Source: Anisus vortex (Eukaryota; Mollusca; Gastropoda; Planorbidae). Taken from it: a DNA stretch of 64,000 bases. How positions within the stretch are numbered: position 1 is the first letter of the stretch; each line of letters opens with the position of its first letter. Below, piece by piece: positions 1 through 12,100 of this stretch. The notes beneath the pieces are model-generated. The model did no database searches. It was not told where the DNA came from and was given only the letters and a program-made list of their open reading frames with translations. The position numbers were made by a program, and so were the translations under genes. The stretch spans positions 45,168,114 to 45,232,113 of the forward strand of contig OX421500.1 of NCBI GenBank assembly GCA_949126835.1, written 5' to 3'.

Positions 1-3000
1 TAGTTGGTCGGCGCTACCTTTGAGTATGTCGGCGCCACCTCTAAGTGGGTCGGCGCAAGCGCCGGGTAGTTCGGCGCCACCGCTGAGTAGGTCGGCGCTA
101 AAGCTGAGTACATCGGTGCTCTCTTTTAGTAGGTCGGTGCTACCTTTGAGTAGGTCGGTGCCACCGCTAAGTAGGTCGGCACTACCGCTGGGTAGGTCGG
201 TGCTACCGCTGGGTAGGTCGGCGCTAAAGCTGAGTACGTCGGCGCTACCTTTTAGTAGGTCGGGGCTACATTTGAGTAGGTCGGTGCCGCCGCTAAGTAG
301 GTCGGCGCTGCCGCTAGGTAGGTCGGCGCTACCGCTGGGTAGGTCGGCGTTACCGCTGGGTAGGTCGGCGCTACCGCTGGGCAGGTCGGCGCTACCTCTG
401 AGTACGGCGGCGCTACCTTTTAGTAGGTCGGCGCTACCTTTGAATAGGTCGGCGCCACCGCTAAGTAGGTCGGCGCTACCGCTGGGTAGATCGGCGCTAC
501 CGCTGAGTAGGTCAGCGCTTACGCTGAGTAGGTCGGCGCTACCGTTGGGTAGGTCGGCACTTCATCTGGGTAGGTCGGCGCTACCTCTTAGTACGTCGGC
601 GCTACCTTTTAGTAGGTCGGCGCTACCTTTGAGTAGGTCGGCGCCAACGCTAAACAGGTCGGCGCTACCGCTGGGTAGGTCGGCGCTACCGCTGGGTAGG
701 TCGGCGCTACCGCCGGGTAGGTCGGCGCTACCGCTGAGTAGGTCGGCGCTACCTCTGAGTACGGCGGCGCTACCTTTTAGTAGGTCGGCGCTACCTCTGA
801 GTTGGTCGGCGCCAACGCTAAGTAGGTAGGCGCTACCGCTGGGTAGGTCGGCGCTTCCGCTGGGTACGTCAGCGCTACCTTTTATTTGGTCGGCGCTACC
901 TTTGAGTATGTCGGCGCCACCTCTAAGTAGGTCGGCGCTACCGCCGGGTAGGTCGGCGCTACCGCTGAGTAGGTCGGCGCTAAAATTGAGTAGGTCGGCG
1001 CTAAAGCTGAGCACGTCTGCGCTACCTTTGAGTAGGTCGGCGCCACCGCTAAGTAGGTCGGCGCTACCGCTGGGTAGGTCGGCGCTACCGCTGGGTAGGT
1101 CGGCGCTACCGCTGGGTAGGTCGGCGCTACCGCTGGGTAGGTCGGCGCTACCGCTGGGTAGGTTGGCGCTACCGCCGAGTAGGTCGGCGCGAAAGCTGAG
1201 TACGTCGGCGCTACCTTTTAGTTGGTCGGCGCTACCTTTGAGTATGTCGGCGCCACCTCTAAGTGGGTCGGCGCAACCGCCGGGTAGTTCGGCGCCACCG
1301 CTGAGTAGGTCGGCGCTAAAGCTGAGTACATCGGCGCTACCTTTTAGTAGGTCGGTGCTACCTTTGAGTAGGTCGGTGCCACCGCTAAGTAGGTCGGCAC
1401 TACCGCTGGGTAGGTCGGTGCTACCGCTGGGTAGATCGGCGCTAAAGCTGAGTACGTCGGCGCTACCTTTTAGTAGGTCGGGGCTACCTTTGAGTAGGTC
1501 GGTGCCGCCGCTAAGTAGTTTGGCGCTACCGCTAGGTAGGTCGGCGCTACCGTTGGGTATGTCGGCGTTATCGCTGGGTAGGTCGGCGCTACCGCTGGGC
1601 AGGTCGGCGCTACCTCTGAGTACGGCGGCGCTACCCTTTAGTATGTCGGCGCTACCTTTGAATAGGTCGGCGCCACCTCTAAGTAGGTCGGCGCTACCGC
1701 TGGGTAGGTCGGCGCTACCGCTGAGTAGGTCAGCGCTTACGCTGAGTAGGTCGGCGCTAACGCTGAGTAGGTCGGCGCTACCGTTGGGTAGGTCGGCAAT
1801 TCATCTGGGTAGGTCGGCGCTACCTCTGAGTACGTCGGCGCTACCTTTTAGTAGGTCGGCGCTACCTTTGAGTAGGTCGGCGCCAACGCTAAGTAGGTCG
1901 GCGCTACCGCTGGGTAGGTCGGCGCTACCGCTGGGTAGGTCGGCGCTACCGCTGGGTAGGTCGGCGCTACCGCCGAGTAGGTCGGCGCGAAAGCTGAGTA
2001 CGTCGGCGCTACCTTTTAGTAAGTCGGTGCTACCGCTGAGTAAGTCGGCGCTACCGCCGGGTAGGTCGGCGCTACCGCTGGGTAGGTAGGGCGCTACCGC
2101 TGTGTAGGTCGGCGCTACCGCCTAGTAGGTGGGCGCTACCGCTCAGTAGGTCGGCGCTACAGCTGAGTACGTCGGCGCTACCTTTTAGTAGGTCGGCGCT
2201 ACCTTTGAGTAGGTCGGCGCTACCGCTAAGTAGGTCGGCGCTACCTCTGAGTACGTCGGCGCTATCTTTTAGTAGGTCGGCGCTACCTTTGAGTAGGTCG
2301 GCGCCACCGCTAAGTAGGTCGGCACAACTTTTTAGTAGGTCGGCGCTATATTTTAGTAGGTCGGTGCCACCGCTAACTAGGTCGGCGCTACCGCTGGGTA
2401 GGTCGGCGCTACCTCTGAGTACGTCGGCGCTACCTTTGACTAGGTCGGTGCCTCCTTTTAGTAGGTCGGCGCTACCTTTGAGTAGGTCGGTGCCACCGCT
2501 AAGTAGGTCGGCGCTACCGCTGGGTAGGTCGGCGCTACCGCTGGGTAGGTCGGCGCTGCCGCTGGGTAGGTGGGCGCTACCGCTGTGAAGGTCGGCGCTA
2601 CCGCTGGGTTGGTGGGCGCTACCGCTGAGTAGGTCGGCGCTAAAGCTGAGTACGTCGGCGCTACCTTTGACTAGGTCGGTGCTACCTTTTAGTAGGTCGG
2701 CGCTATCTTTGAGTATGTCGGTGCCACCGCTAAGTAGGTCGGCGCTACCGCTGGGTGGGTCGGCGCTACCGCTGGGTAGGTCGACGCTACCGCCGGGTAG
2801 GTCGGCGCTACCGCTGAGTAGGTCGGCGCTACCGCTGGGTAGGTCGGCACTACCTTTTAGTAGGTCGGAGCTACCTTTGAGTAGGTCGGTGCCACCGCTA
2901 TTTAGATCGGCGCTACCGCTGAGTAGGACGGCGCTACCGCTGGGAAGGTCGGCGCTACCACCGGGTATGTCGGCACTACCGCTGGATATGTCGGCGCTAC

Positions 3001-6000
3001 CGCTGAGTACGTCGGCGCTACGTTTTAGTTGGTCGGCGCTACCTTTGAGTATGTCGGCGCCACCTCTAAGTGGGTCGGCGCAAGCGCCGGGTAGTTTGGC
3101 GCCACCGCTGAGTAGGTCGGCGCTAAAGCTGAGTACATCGGCGCTACCTTTTAGTAGGTCGGTGCTACCTTTGAGTAGGTCGGTGCCACCGCTAAGTAGG
3201 TCGGCACTACCGCTGGGTAGGTCGGCGCTACCGCTGGGTAGGTCGGCGCTACCGCTAGGTAGGTCGGCGCTACAGCTGAGTTGGTCGGCGCAACCTTTTA
3301 GTAGGTCGGCGCTACAGCTGAGTTGGTCGGCGCAACCTTTGTGTAGGTCGACGCCACCGCTAAGTAGATCGGCGCTACCGCTGGGTAGGTCGGCGCTACC
3401 GCTGGGTAGGTCGGCGCTACCGCTGGGTACGTCGGCGCTACCTTTTAGTTGGTCGGCGCTACCTTTGAGTATGTCGGCGCCACCTCTAAGTAGGTCGGCG
3501 CTACCGCCGGGTAGGTCGGCGCTACCGCTGAGTAGGTCGGCGCTAAAGCTGAGTAGGTCGTCGCTAAAGCTGAGTACGTCGGCGCTACCTTTGAGTAGGT
3601 CGGCGCCACCGCTAAGTAGGTCGGCGCTACCGCTGGGTAGGTCGGCGCTGCCGCTGGGTAGGTCGGCGCTACCGCTGGGTAGGTCGGCGCTACCGCTGAG
3701 AAGGTCGGCGCTAAAGCTGAGTACGTCGGCGCTACCTTTTAGTAAGTCGGTGCTACCGCTGAGTAGGTCGGCGCTACTGCCGGGTAGGTCGGGGCTACCG
3801 CTGGGTAGGTGGGCGCTACCGCTGTGTAGGTCGGCGCTACCGCCTAGTAGGTCGGCGCTACCGCATAGTAGGTCGGCGCTACAGCTGAGTACGTCGGCGC
3901 TACCTTTTAGTAGGTCGGTGCTAACTTTGAGTAGGTCGGCGCCACCTCTAAGTAGTTCGGCGCTACCGCCGGTTAGGTCGGCGCTACCTCCAGGTAGGTC
4001 GGCGCTACCGCTGTGTAGGTCGGCGCTACCGCCTAGTAGGTCGGCGCTACCGCATAGTAGGTCGGCGCTACAGCTGAGTACGTCGGCGCTACCTTTTAGT
4101 AGGTCGGTGCTAACTTTGAGTAGGTCGGCGCCACCTCTAAGTAGTTCGGCGCTACCGCCGGTTAGGTCGGCGCTACCTCCAGGTAGGTCGGCGCTACCGC
4201 TGAGTAGGTCGGCGCTACCGCTGGGTAGGTCGGCGCTACCGCTGAGTAGGTCGGCGCTACAGCTGAGTACGTCGGCCTTACCTTTTAGTAGGTCGGCGCT
4301 ATCTTTGAGTAGGTCGGCGCCACCGCTAAGTAGGTCGGCGCCACCGCTAAGTAGGTCGGCGCTATCTTTTAGTAGGTAGGCGCTACCTTTGAGTAGTTCG
4401 GCGCCACCGCTAAGTAGGTCGGCACTACTTTTTAGTAGGTCGGCGCTACATTTGAGTAGGTCGGTGCCACCGCTAACTAGGTCGGCGCTACCGCTGGGTA
4501 GGTCGGCGCTACCTCTGAGTACGTCGGCACTACCTTTGACTAGGTCGGTGCTATCTTTTAGTAGGTCGGCGCTACCTTTGAGGAGGTCGGTGCCACCGCT
4601 AAGTAGGTCGGCGCTACCGCTGGGTGGGTCGGCGCTACCGCTAGGTAGGTCGGCGCTACCGCTGGGTAGGTAGGCGCTACCGCTGAGTAGGTCGGCGCTA
4701 AAGCTGAGTACGTCGGCGCTACCTTTTAGTAAGTCGGTGCTACCGCTGAGAAGGTCGGCTCTACCGCCGGGTAGTTCGGCGCTGCCGCTGGGTAGGTGGG
4801 CGCTACCGCTGTGTAGGTCGGCGCTACCGCTGGGTAGGTGGGCGCTACCGCTCAGTAGGTCGGCGCTACAGCTGAGTACGTCGGCGCTACCTTTTAGTAG
4901 GTAGGCGCTACCGCTGGGTAGGTCGGCGCTACCGCTGGGTAGGTCGACGCTACCGCCGGGTAGGTCGGCGCTACCGCTGGGTAGGTCGGCGCTACCGCTG
5001 GGTAGGTCGGCGCTACCGCTGAGTAGGTCGGCGCTACAGCTGAGTACGTCAACGCTAACTTTTAGTAGGTCGGCGCTACCTTTGAGTAGGTCGGCGCCAC
5101 CGCTAAGTAGGTCGGCACTACCTTTTAGTAGGTCGGCGCTCTATTTGAGTAGGTCGGTACCACCGCTAACTAGGTCGGCTCTACCGCTAGGTAGGTCGGT
5201 GCTACCTCTGAGTACGTCGGCGCTACCTTTGAGTAGGTCGGTGCTACATTTTAGAGGGTCGGCGCTACCTTTGAGTAGGTCGGTGCCACCGCTAAGTAGG
5301 TCGGCGCTACCGCTGAGTAGGACGGTGCTACCGCTGGATAGGTCGGCGCTACCGCTGAGTAGGTCGGCGCTACAGCTGAGTACGTCGGCACAACCTTTGA
5401 GTAGGTCGGCGCTACCTTTGAGTAGGTCGGCGCCACCGCTAAGTAGGTCGGCGCTACCGCTGAGGAGGTCGGCGCTACCGCTGGGTAGGTCGGCGCTACC
5501 GCTGAGGAGGTCGGCGCTACCGCTGGGTAGGTCGGCGCTAACGCTGGGTAGGTCGGCGCTACCGCTGGGTAGGTCGGCGCTACCGCTGAGTAGGTCGGCG
5601 CTACAGCTGAGTACGTCAGCGCTAACTTTTAGTAGGTCGGCGCTACCTCTGAGTAGGTCGGCGCCACCGCTGAGTAGGTCGGCGCTACCGCTGAGTAGGT
5701 CGGCGCTACCGCTGGGTAGGTCGGCGCTACCTCTGAGTACGTCGTTGCTACCTTTTAGTAGGTCAGCGCTACCTTTGAGTAGGTCGGCGCCAACGCTAAG
5801 TAGGTCGGCACTACCTTTTAGTAGGTCGGCGCTCTATTTGAGTAGGTCGGTACCACCGCTAACTAGGTCGGCGCTACCGCTGGGTGGGTCGGTGCTTTTT
5901 CTGAGTACGTCGGCGCTACCTTTGAGTAGGTCGGGGCTACATTTTAGTAGGTCGGCGCTACCTTTGAGTAGGTCGGTGCCACCGCTAAGTAGGTAGGCGC

Positions 6001-8465
6001 TACCGCTGATTAGGACGGTGCTACCGCTGGGTAGGTCGGCACTACCGCTGAGTAGGTCGGCGCTACAGCTGAGTACGTCGGCACAACCTTTGAGTAGGTC
6101 GGCGCTACCTTTGAGTAGGTCGGCGCCACCGCTAAGTAGGTCGGCGCTACCGCTGAGGAGGTCGGCGCTACCGCTGGGTAGGTCGGCGCTACCGTTGGGT
6201 AGGTCGGCGCTACCGCTAGGTAGGTCGGCGCTACCGCTGAGTAGGTCGACGCTACAGCTGAGTTGGTCGGCGCAACCTTTACGTAGGTCGGCGCTACCTT
6301 TGTGTAGGTCGGCGCCACCGCTAAGTAGGTCGGCGCTACCGCTGGGTAGGTCGGCGCTACCGCTGAGTAGGTCGGCGCTACCGCTGGGTACGTCGGTGCT
6401 ACCTTTTAGTTGGTCGGCGCTACCTTTGAGTATGTCGGCGCCTACTCTAAGTAGGTCGGCGCTACCGCCGGGTAGGTCGGCGCTACCGCCGGTTAAGTCG
6501 GCGCTACCGCCGGTTAGGTCGGCGCTACCTCCAGGTAGGTCGGCGCTACCGCTGGGTAGGTCGGCGCTACCGCTGGGTAGGTCGGCGCTACCGCTGAGAA
6601 GGTCGGCGCTACAGCTGAGTACGTCGGCCTTACCATTTAGTAGGTCGGCGCTACCGCTAAGTAGGTCGGCGCTACCGCTGGGTAGGTCGGCGCTGCCGCT
6701 GGGTAGGTCGGCGCTACCGCTGGGTAGGTCGGCGCTACCGCTGAGAAGGTCGGCGCTAAAGCTGAGTACGTTGGCGCTACCTTTTAGTAAGTCGGTGCTA
6801 CCGCTGAGTAGGTCGGCGTTACTGCCGGGTAGGTCGGCGCTACCGCTGGGTAGGTGGGCGCTACCGCTGTGTAGGTCGGCGCTACCGCCTAGTAGGTCGG
6901 CGCTACTGCCTAGTAGGTCGGCGCTACAGCTGAGTACGTCGGCGCTACCTTTTAGTAGGTCGGTGCTAACTTTGAGTAGGTCGGCGCCACCTCTAAGTAG
7001 GTCGGCGCTACCGCCGGTTAGGTCGGCGCTACCTCCAGGTAGGTCGGCGCTACCGCTGGGTAGGTCGGCGCTACCGCTGGGTAGGTCGGCGCTACAGCTG
7101 AGTACGTCGGCCTTACCTTTTAGTAGGTCGGCGCTACCTTTGAGTAGGTCGGCGCCACCGCTAAGTAGGTCGGCGCTATCTTTTAGTAGGTAGGCGCTAC
7201 CTTTGAGTAGGTCGGCACCACCGCGAAGTAGGTCGGCACTACTTTTTAGTAGGTCGGCGCTACATTTGAGTAGGTCGGTGCCACCGCTAACTAGGTCGGC
7301 GCTACCGCTGGGTAGGTCGGCGCTACCTCTGAGTACGTCGGCGCTACCTTTGACTAGGTCGGTGCTACCTTTTAGTAGGTCGGCGCTATCTTTGAGGAGG
7401 TCGGTGCCACCGTTAAGTAGGTCGGCGCTACCGCTGGGTGGGTCGGCGCTACCGCTGGGTAGGTCGGCGCTACCGCTGGGTAGGTCGGCGCTACCGCTGA
7501 GTAGGTCGGCGCTAAAGCTGAGTACGTCGGCGCTACCTTTTAGTAAGTCGGTGCTACCGCTGAGTAGGTTGGCGCAACCGCCGGGTAGGTCGGCGCTGCC
7601 GCTGGGTAGGTGGGCGCTACCGCTGTGTAGGTCGGCGCTACCGCTGGGCAGGTGGGCGCTACCGCTCAGTAGGTCGGCGCTACAGCTGAGTACGTCGGCG
7701 CTACCTTTTAGTAGGTAGGCGCTACCGCTGGGTAGGTCGGCGCTACCGCTGGGTAGGTCGACGCTACCGCCGGGTAGGTCGGCGCTACCGCTGGGTAGGT
7801 CGGCGCTACCGCTGGGTAGGTCGGCGCTACCGCTGAGTAGGTCGGTGCCACCGCTAAGTAGGTCGGCGCTACCGCTGAGTAGGACGGTGCTACCGCTGGG
7901 TAGGTCGGCGCTACAGCTGAGTACGTCGGCACAACCTTTGAGTAGGTCGGCGCTACCTTTGAGTAGGTTGGCGCCACCGCTAAGTAGGTCGGCGCTACCG
8001 CTGAGGAGGTCGGCGCTACCGCTGGGTAGGTAGGCACTACCGCTGAGGAGGTCGGCGCTACCGCTGGGTAGGTCGGCGCTACCGCTGGGTAGGTCGGCGC
8101 TACCGCTGGGTTGGTCGGCGCTACCGCTGGGTAGGTCGGCGCTACCGCTAGGTAGGTCGGCGCTACCGCTGAGTAGGTCGGCGCTACAGCTGAGTTGGTC
8201 GGCGCAACCTTTTAGTAGGTCGGCGCTACCTTTGTGTAGGTCGGCGCCACCGCTAAGTAGGTCGGCGCTACCGCTGGGTAGGTCGGCGCTACCGCTGGGT
8301 AGGTCGGCGCTACCGCTGGGTACGTCGGCGCTACCTTTTAGTTGGTCGGCGCTACCTTTGAGTATGTCGGCGCCACCTCTAAGTAGGTCGGCGCTACCGC
8401 CGGGTAGGTCGGCGCTACCGCTGAGTAGGTCGGCGCTAAAGCTGAGTAGGTCGGCGCTAAAGCTG
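1..8465. repeat. 9,199-bp higher-order repeat, copy A (5' truncated by window)
   Basis: Every landmark in this stretch recurs 9,199 bp downstream. Examples are the +1 insertion (GTAGGTAGGGCGC) near 2,090, the GTGAAGGTCGG variant near 2,585, and the tandem pair at 3,821 and 4,010. The period is 438 monomers plus 1 bp, the extra base being that insertion. Sequence matching stops near 8,465, where this copy has ACCTTTTAG followed by GCGCCAACG and copy B has ACCTTTGAG followed by GCGCCACCG. Confidence 0.9.
3821..4198. repeat. 189-bp local tandem duplication
   Basis: Nine monomers starting with the GCTGTGTAGG variant at 3,821 are repeated starting at 4,010. Both copies carry the rare variants CCGCATAGTAGG, AGTAGTTCGG and CCTCCAGGTAGG in the same order. 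The same pair is found 9,199 bp downstream (from about 13,020), so the duplication predates the 9.2-kb duplication. Confidence 0.85.
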
Positions 8466-9199
8466 ACTACGTCGGCGCTACCTTTTAGTAGGTCGGCGCC
8501 AACGCTAAGTAGGTCGGCGCTACCTCTGAGTAGGTCGGCGCTTAAGCTGAGTACGTCGGCGCTACCGCTGGGTAGGTCGGCGCTACCTCTGAGTACGTCG
8601 GCGCTACCTTTTAGAAATTCGGCGCTACCTTTGAGTAGGTCGGCGCCACCGCTAAGTAGGTCGGCGCTACCGCTGGGTAGGTCGGCGCTACCTTTGAGTA
8701 GGTCGGCGCCACCGCTAAGTAGATAAGGGCTATTGCTGGGTAGGTCGGCGCTACCGCTGGGTAGGTCGGCGCTACCGCTGAGTAGGTCGGCGATAACGCT
8801 GAGTAGGCCGGCGCTACCGCCGAATAGGTCGCTGCTACCTCTAAGTACGTCGGAGCTACCTTTTAGTAGGTCGGCGCTACCTTTGAGTAGGTCGGCGCCA
8901 CCGCTAAGTAGGTCGGCGCTACCGCTGGGTAGGTCGGCGCTACCGCTGGGTAGGTCAGCGCTACCGCCGGGTAGGTCGGCGCTATCGCTGGGAAGGTCGG
9001 CGCTACCGCTGGGTAGGTCGGCACTACCTCTGAGTACGTTGGCGCTACCTTTGAGTAGGTCGGAGCCACCGCTAAGTAGGTCGGCGCTACTGCTAGGTAG
9101 GTCGGCGCTACCGCTGGGTAGGTCGGCGCTACCACCGGGTATGTCGGCACTACCGCTGGATATGTCGGCGCTACCGCTGAGTACGTCGGCGCTACCTTT
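8466..9199. repeat. Satellite marker block with GGGCTAT monomer
   Basis: This block closes the 9,199-bp unit and contains an aberrant monomer, AAGGGCTATTGCTGGG, near 8,727. It is followed by the rare variants GCGATAACG, AGGCCGGCG and GTCGCTGCTACC. The same ordered set recurs near 39,484, 45,489 and 46,392, and the GGGCTAT monomer appears once more near 49,460 at the array edge. It is a good landmark for aligning distant parts of the array. Confidence 0.8.
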
Positions 9200-12100
9200 T
9201 AGTTGGTCGGCGCTACCTTTGAGTATGTCGGCGCCACCTCTAAGTGGGTCGGCGCAAGCGCCGGGTAGTTCGGCGCCACCGCTGAGTAGGTCGGCGCTAA
9301 AGCTGAGTACATCGGTGCTCTCTTTTAGTAGGTCGGTGCTACCTTTGAGTAGGTCGGTGCCACCGCTAAGTAGGTCGGCGCTGCCGCTAGGTAGGTCGGC
9401 GCTACCGCTGGGTAGGTCGGCGCTAAAGCTGAGTACGTCGGCGCTACCTTTTAGTAGGTCGGGGCTACATTTGAGTAGGTCGGTGCCGCCGCTAAGTAGG
9501 TCGGCGCTGCCGCTAGGTAGGTCGGCGCTACCGCTGGGTAGGTCGGCGTTACCGCTGGGTAGGTCGGCGCTACCGCTGGGCAGGTCGGCGCTACCTCTGA
9601 GTACGGCGGCGCTACCTTTTAGTAGGTCGGCGCTACCTTTGAATAGGTCGGCGCCACCGCTAAGTAGGTCGGCGCTACCGCTGGGTAGATCGGCGCTACC
9701 GCTGAGTAGGTCAGCGCTTACGCTGAGTAGGTCGGCGCTACCGTTGGGTAGGTCGGCACTTCATCTGGGTAGGTCGGCGCTACCTCTTAGTACGTCGGCG
9801 CTACCTTTTAGTAGGTCGGCGCTACCTTTGAGTAGGTCGGCGCCAACGCTAAGTAGGTCGGCGCTACCGCTGGGTAGGTCGGCGCTACCGCTGGGTAGGT
9901 CGGCGCTACCGCCGGGTAGGTCGGCGCTACCGCTGAGTAGGTCGGCGCTACCTCTGAGTACGGCGGCGCTACCTTTTAGTAGGTCGGCGCTACCTCTGAG
10001 TTGGTCGGCGCCAACGCTAAGTAGGTAGGCGCTACCGCTGGGTAGGTCGGCGCTTCCGCTGGGTACGTCAGCGCTACCTTTTATTTGGTCGGCGCTACCT
10101 TTGAGTATGTCGGCGCCACCTCTAAGTAGGTCGGCGCTACCGCCGGGTAGGTCGGCGCTACCGCTGAGTAGGTCGGCGCTAAAATTGAGTAGGTCGGCGC
10201 TAAAGCTGAGCACGTCTGCGCTACCTTTGAGTAGGTCGGCGCCACCGCTAAGTAGGTCGGCGCTACCGCTGGGTAGGTCGGCGCTACCGCTGGGTAGGTC
10301 GGCGCTACCGCTGGGTAGGTCGGCGCTACCGCTGGGTAGATCGGCGCTACCGCTGGGTAGGTTGGCGCTACCGCCGAGTAGGTCGGCGCGAAAGCTGAGT
10401 ACGTCGGCGCTACCTTTTAGTTGGTCGGCGCTACCTTTGAGTATGTCGGCGCCACCTCTAAGTGGGTCGGCGCAACCGCCGGGTAGTTCGGCGCCACCGC
10501 TGAGTAGGTCGGCGCTAAAGCTGAGTACATCGGCGCTACCTTTTAGTAGGTCGGTGCTACCTTTGAGTAGGTCGGTGCCACCGCTAAGTAGGTCGGCACT
10601 ACCGCTGGGTAGGTCGGTGCTACCGCTGGGTAGATCGGCGCTAAAGCTGAGTACGTCGGCGCTACCTTTTAGTAGGTCGGGGCTACCTTTGAGTAGGTCG
10701 GTGCCGCCGCTAAGTAGTTTGGCGCTACCGCTAGGTAGGTCGGCGCTACCGTTGGGTATGTCGGCGTTATCGCTGGGTAGGTCGGCGCTACCGCTGGGCA
10801 GGTCGGCGCTACCTCTGAGTACGGCGGCGCTACCCTTTAGTATGTCGGCGCTACCTTTGAATAGGTCGGCGCCACCTCTAAGTAGGTCGGCGCTACCGCT
10901 GGGTAGGTCGGCGCTACCGCTGAGTAGGTCAGCGCTTACGCTGAGTAGGTCGGCGCTAACGCTGAGTAGGTCGGCGCTACCGTTGGGTAGGTCGGCAATT
11001 CATCTGGGTAGGTCGGCGCTACCTCTGAGTACGTCGGCGCTACCTTTTAGTAGGTCGGCGCTACCTTTGAGTAGGTCGGCGCCAACGCTAAGTAGGTCGG
11101 CGCTACCGCTGGGTAGGTCGGCGCTACCGCTGGGTAGGTCGGCGCTACCGCTGGGTAGGTCGGCGCTACCGCCGAGTAGGTCGGCGCGAAAGCTGAGTAC
11201 GTCGGCGCTACCTTTTAGTAAGTCGGTGCTACCGCTGAGTAAGTCGGCGCTACCGCCGGGTAGGTCGGCGCTACCGCTGGGTAGGTAGGGCGCTACCGCT
11301 GTGTAGGTCGGCGCTACCGCCTAGTAGGTGGGCGCTACCGCTCAGTAGGTCGGCGCTACAGCTGAGTACGTCGGCGCTACCTTTTAGTAGGTCGGCGCTA
11401 CCTTTGAGTAGGTCGGCGCTACCGCTAAGTAGGTCGGCGCTACCTCTGAGTACGTCGGCGCTATCTTTTAGTAGGTCGGCGCTACCTTTGAGTAGGTCGG
11501 CGCCACCGCTAAGTAGGTCGGCACAACTTTTTAGTAGGTCGGCGCTATATTTTAGTAGGTCGGTGCCACCGCTAACTAGGTCGGCGCTACCGCTGGGTAG
11601 GTCGGCGCTACCTCTGAGTACGTCGGCGCTACCTTTGACTAGGTCGGTGCCTCCTTTTAGTAGGTCGGCGCTACCTTTGAGTAGGTCGGTGCCACCGCTA
11701 AGTAGGTCGGCGCTACCGCTGGGTAGGTCGGCGCTACCGCTGGGTAGGTCGGCGCTGCCGCTGGGTAGGTGGGCGCTACCGCTGTGAAGGTCGGCGCTAC
11801 CGCTGGGTTGGTGGGCGCTACCGCTGAGTAGGTCGGCGCTAAAGCTGAGTACGTCGGCGCTACCTTTGACTAGGTCGGTGCTACCTTTTAGTAGGTCGGC
11901 GCTATCTTTGAGTATGTCGGTGCCACCGCTAAGTAGGTCGGCGCTACCGCTGGGTGGGTCGGCGCTACCGCTGGGTAGGTCGACGCTACCGCCGGGTAGG
12001 TCGGCGCTACCGCTGAGTAGGTCGGCGCTACCGCTGGGTAGGTCGGCACTACCTTTTAGTAGGTCGGAGCTACCTTTGAGTAGGTCGGTGCCACCGCTAT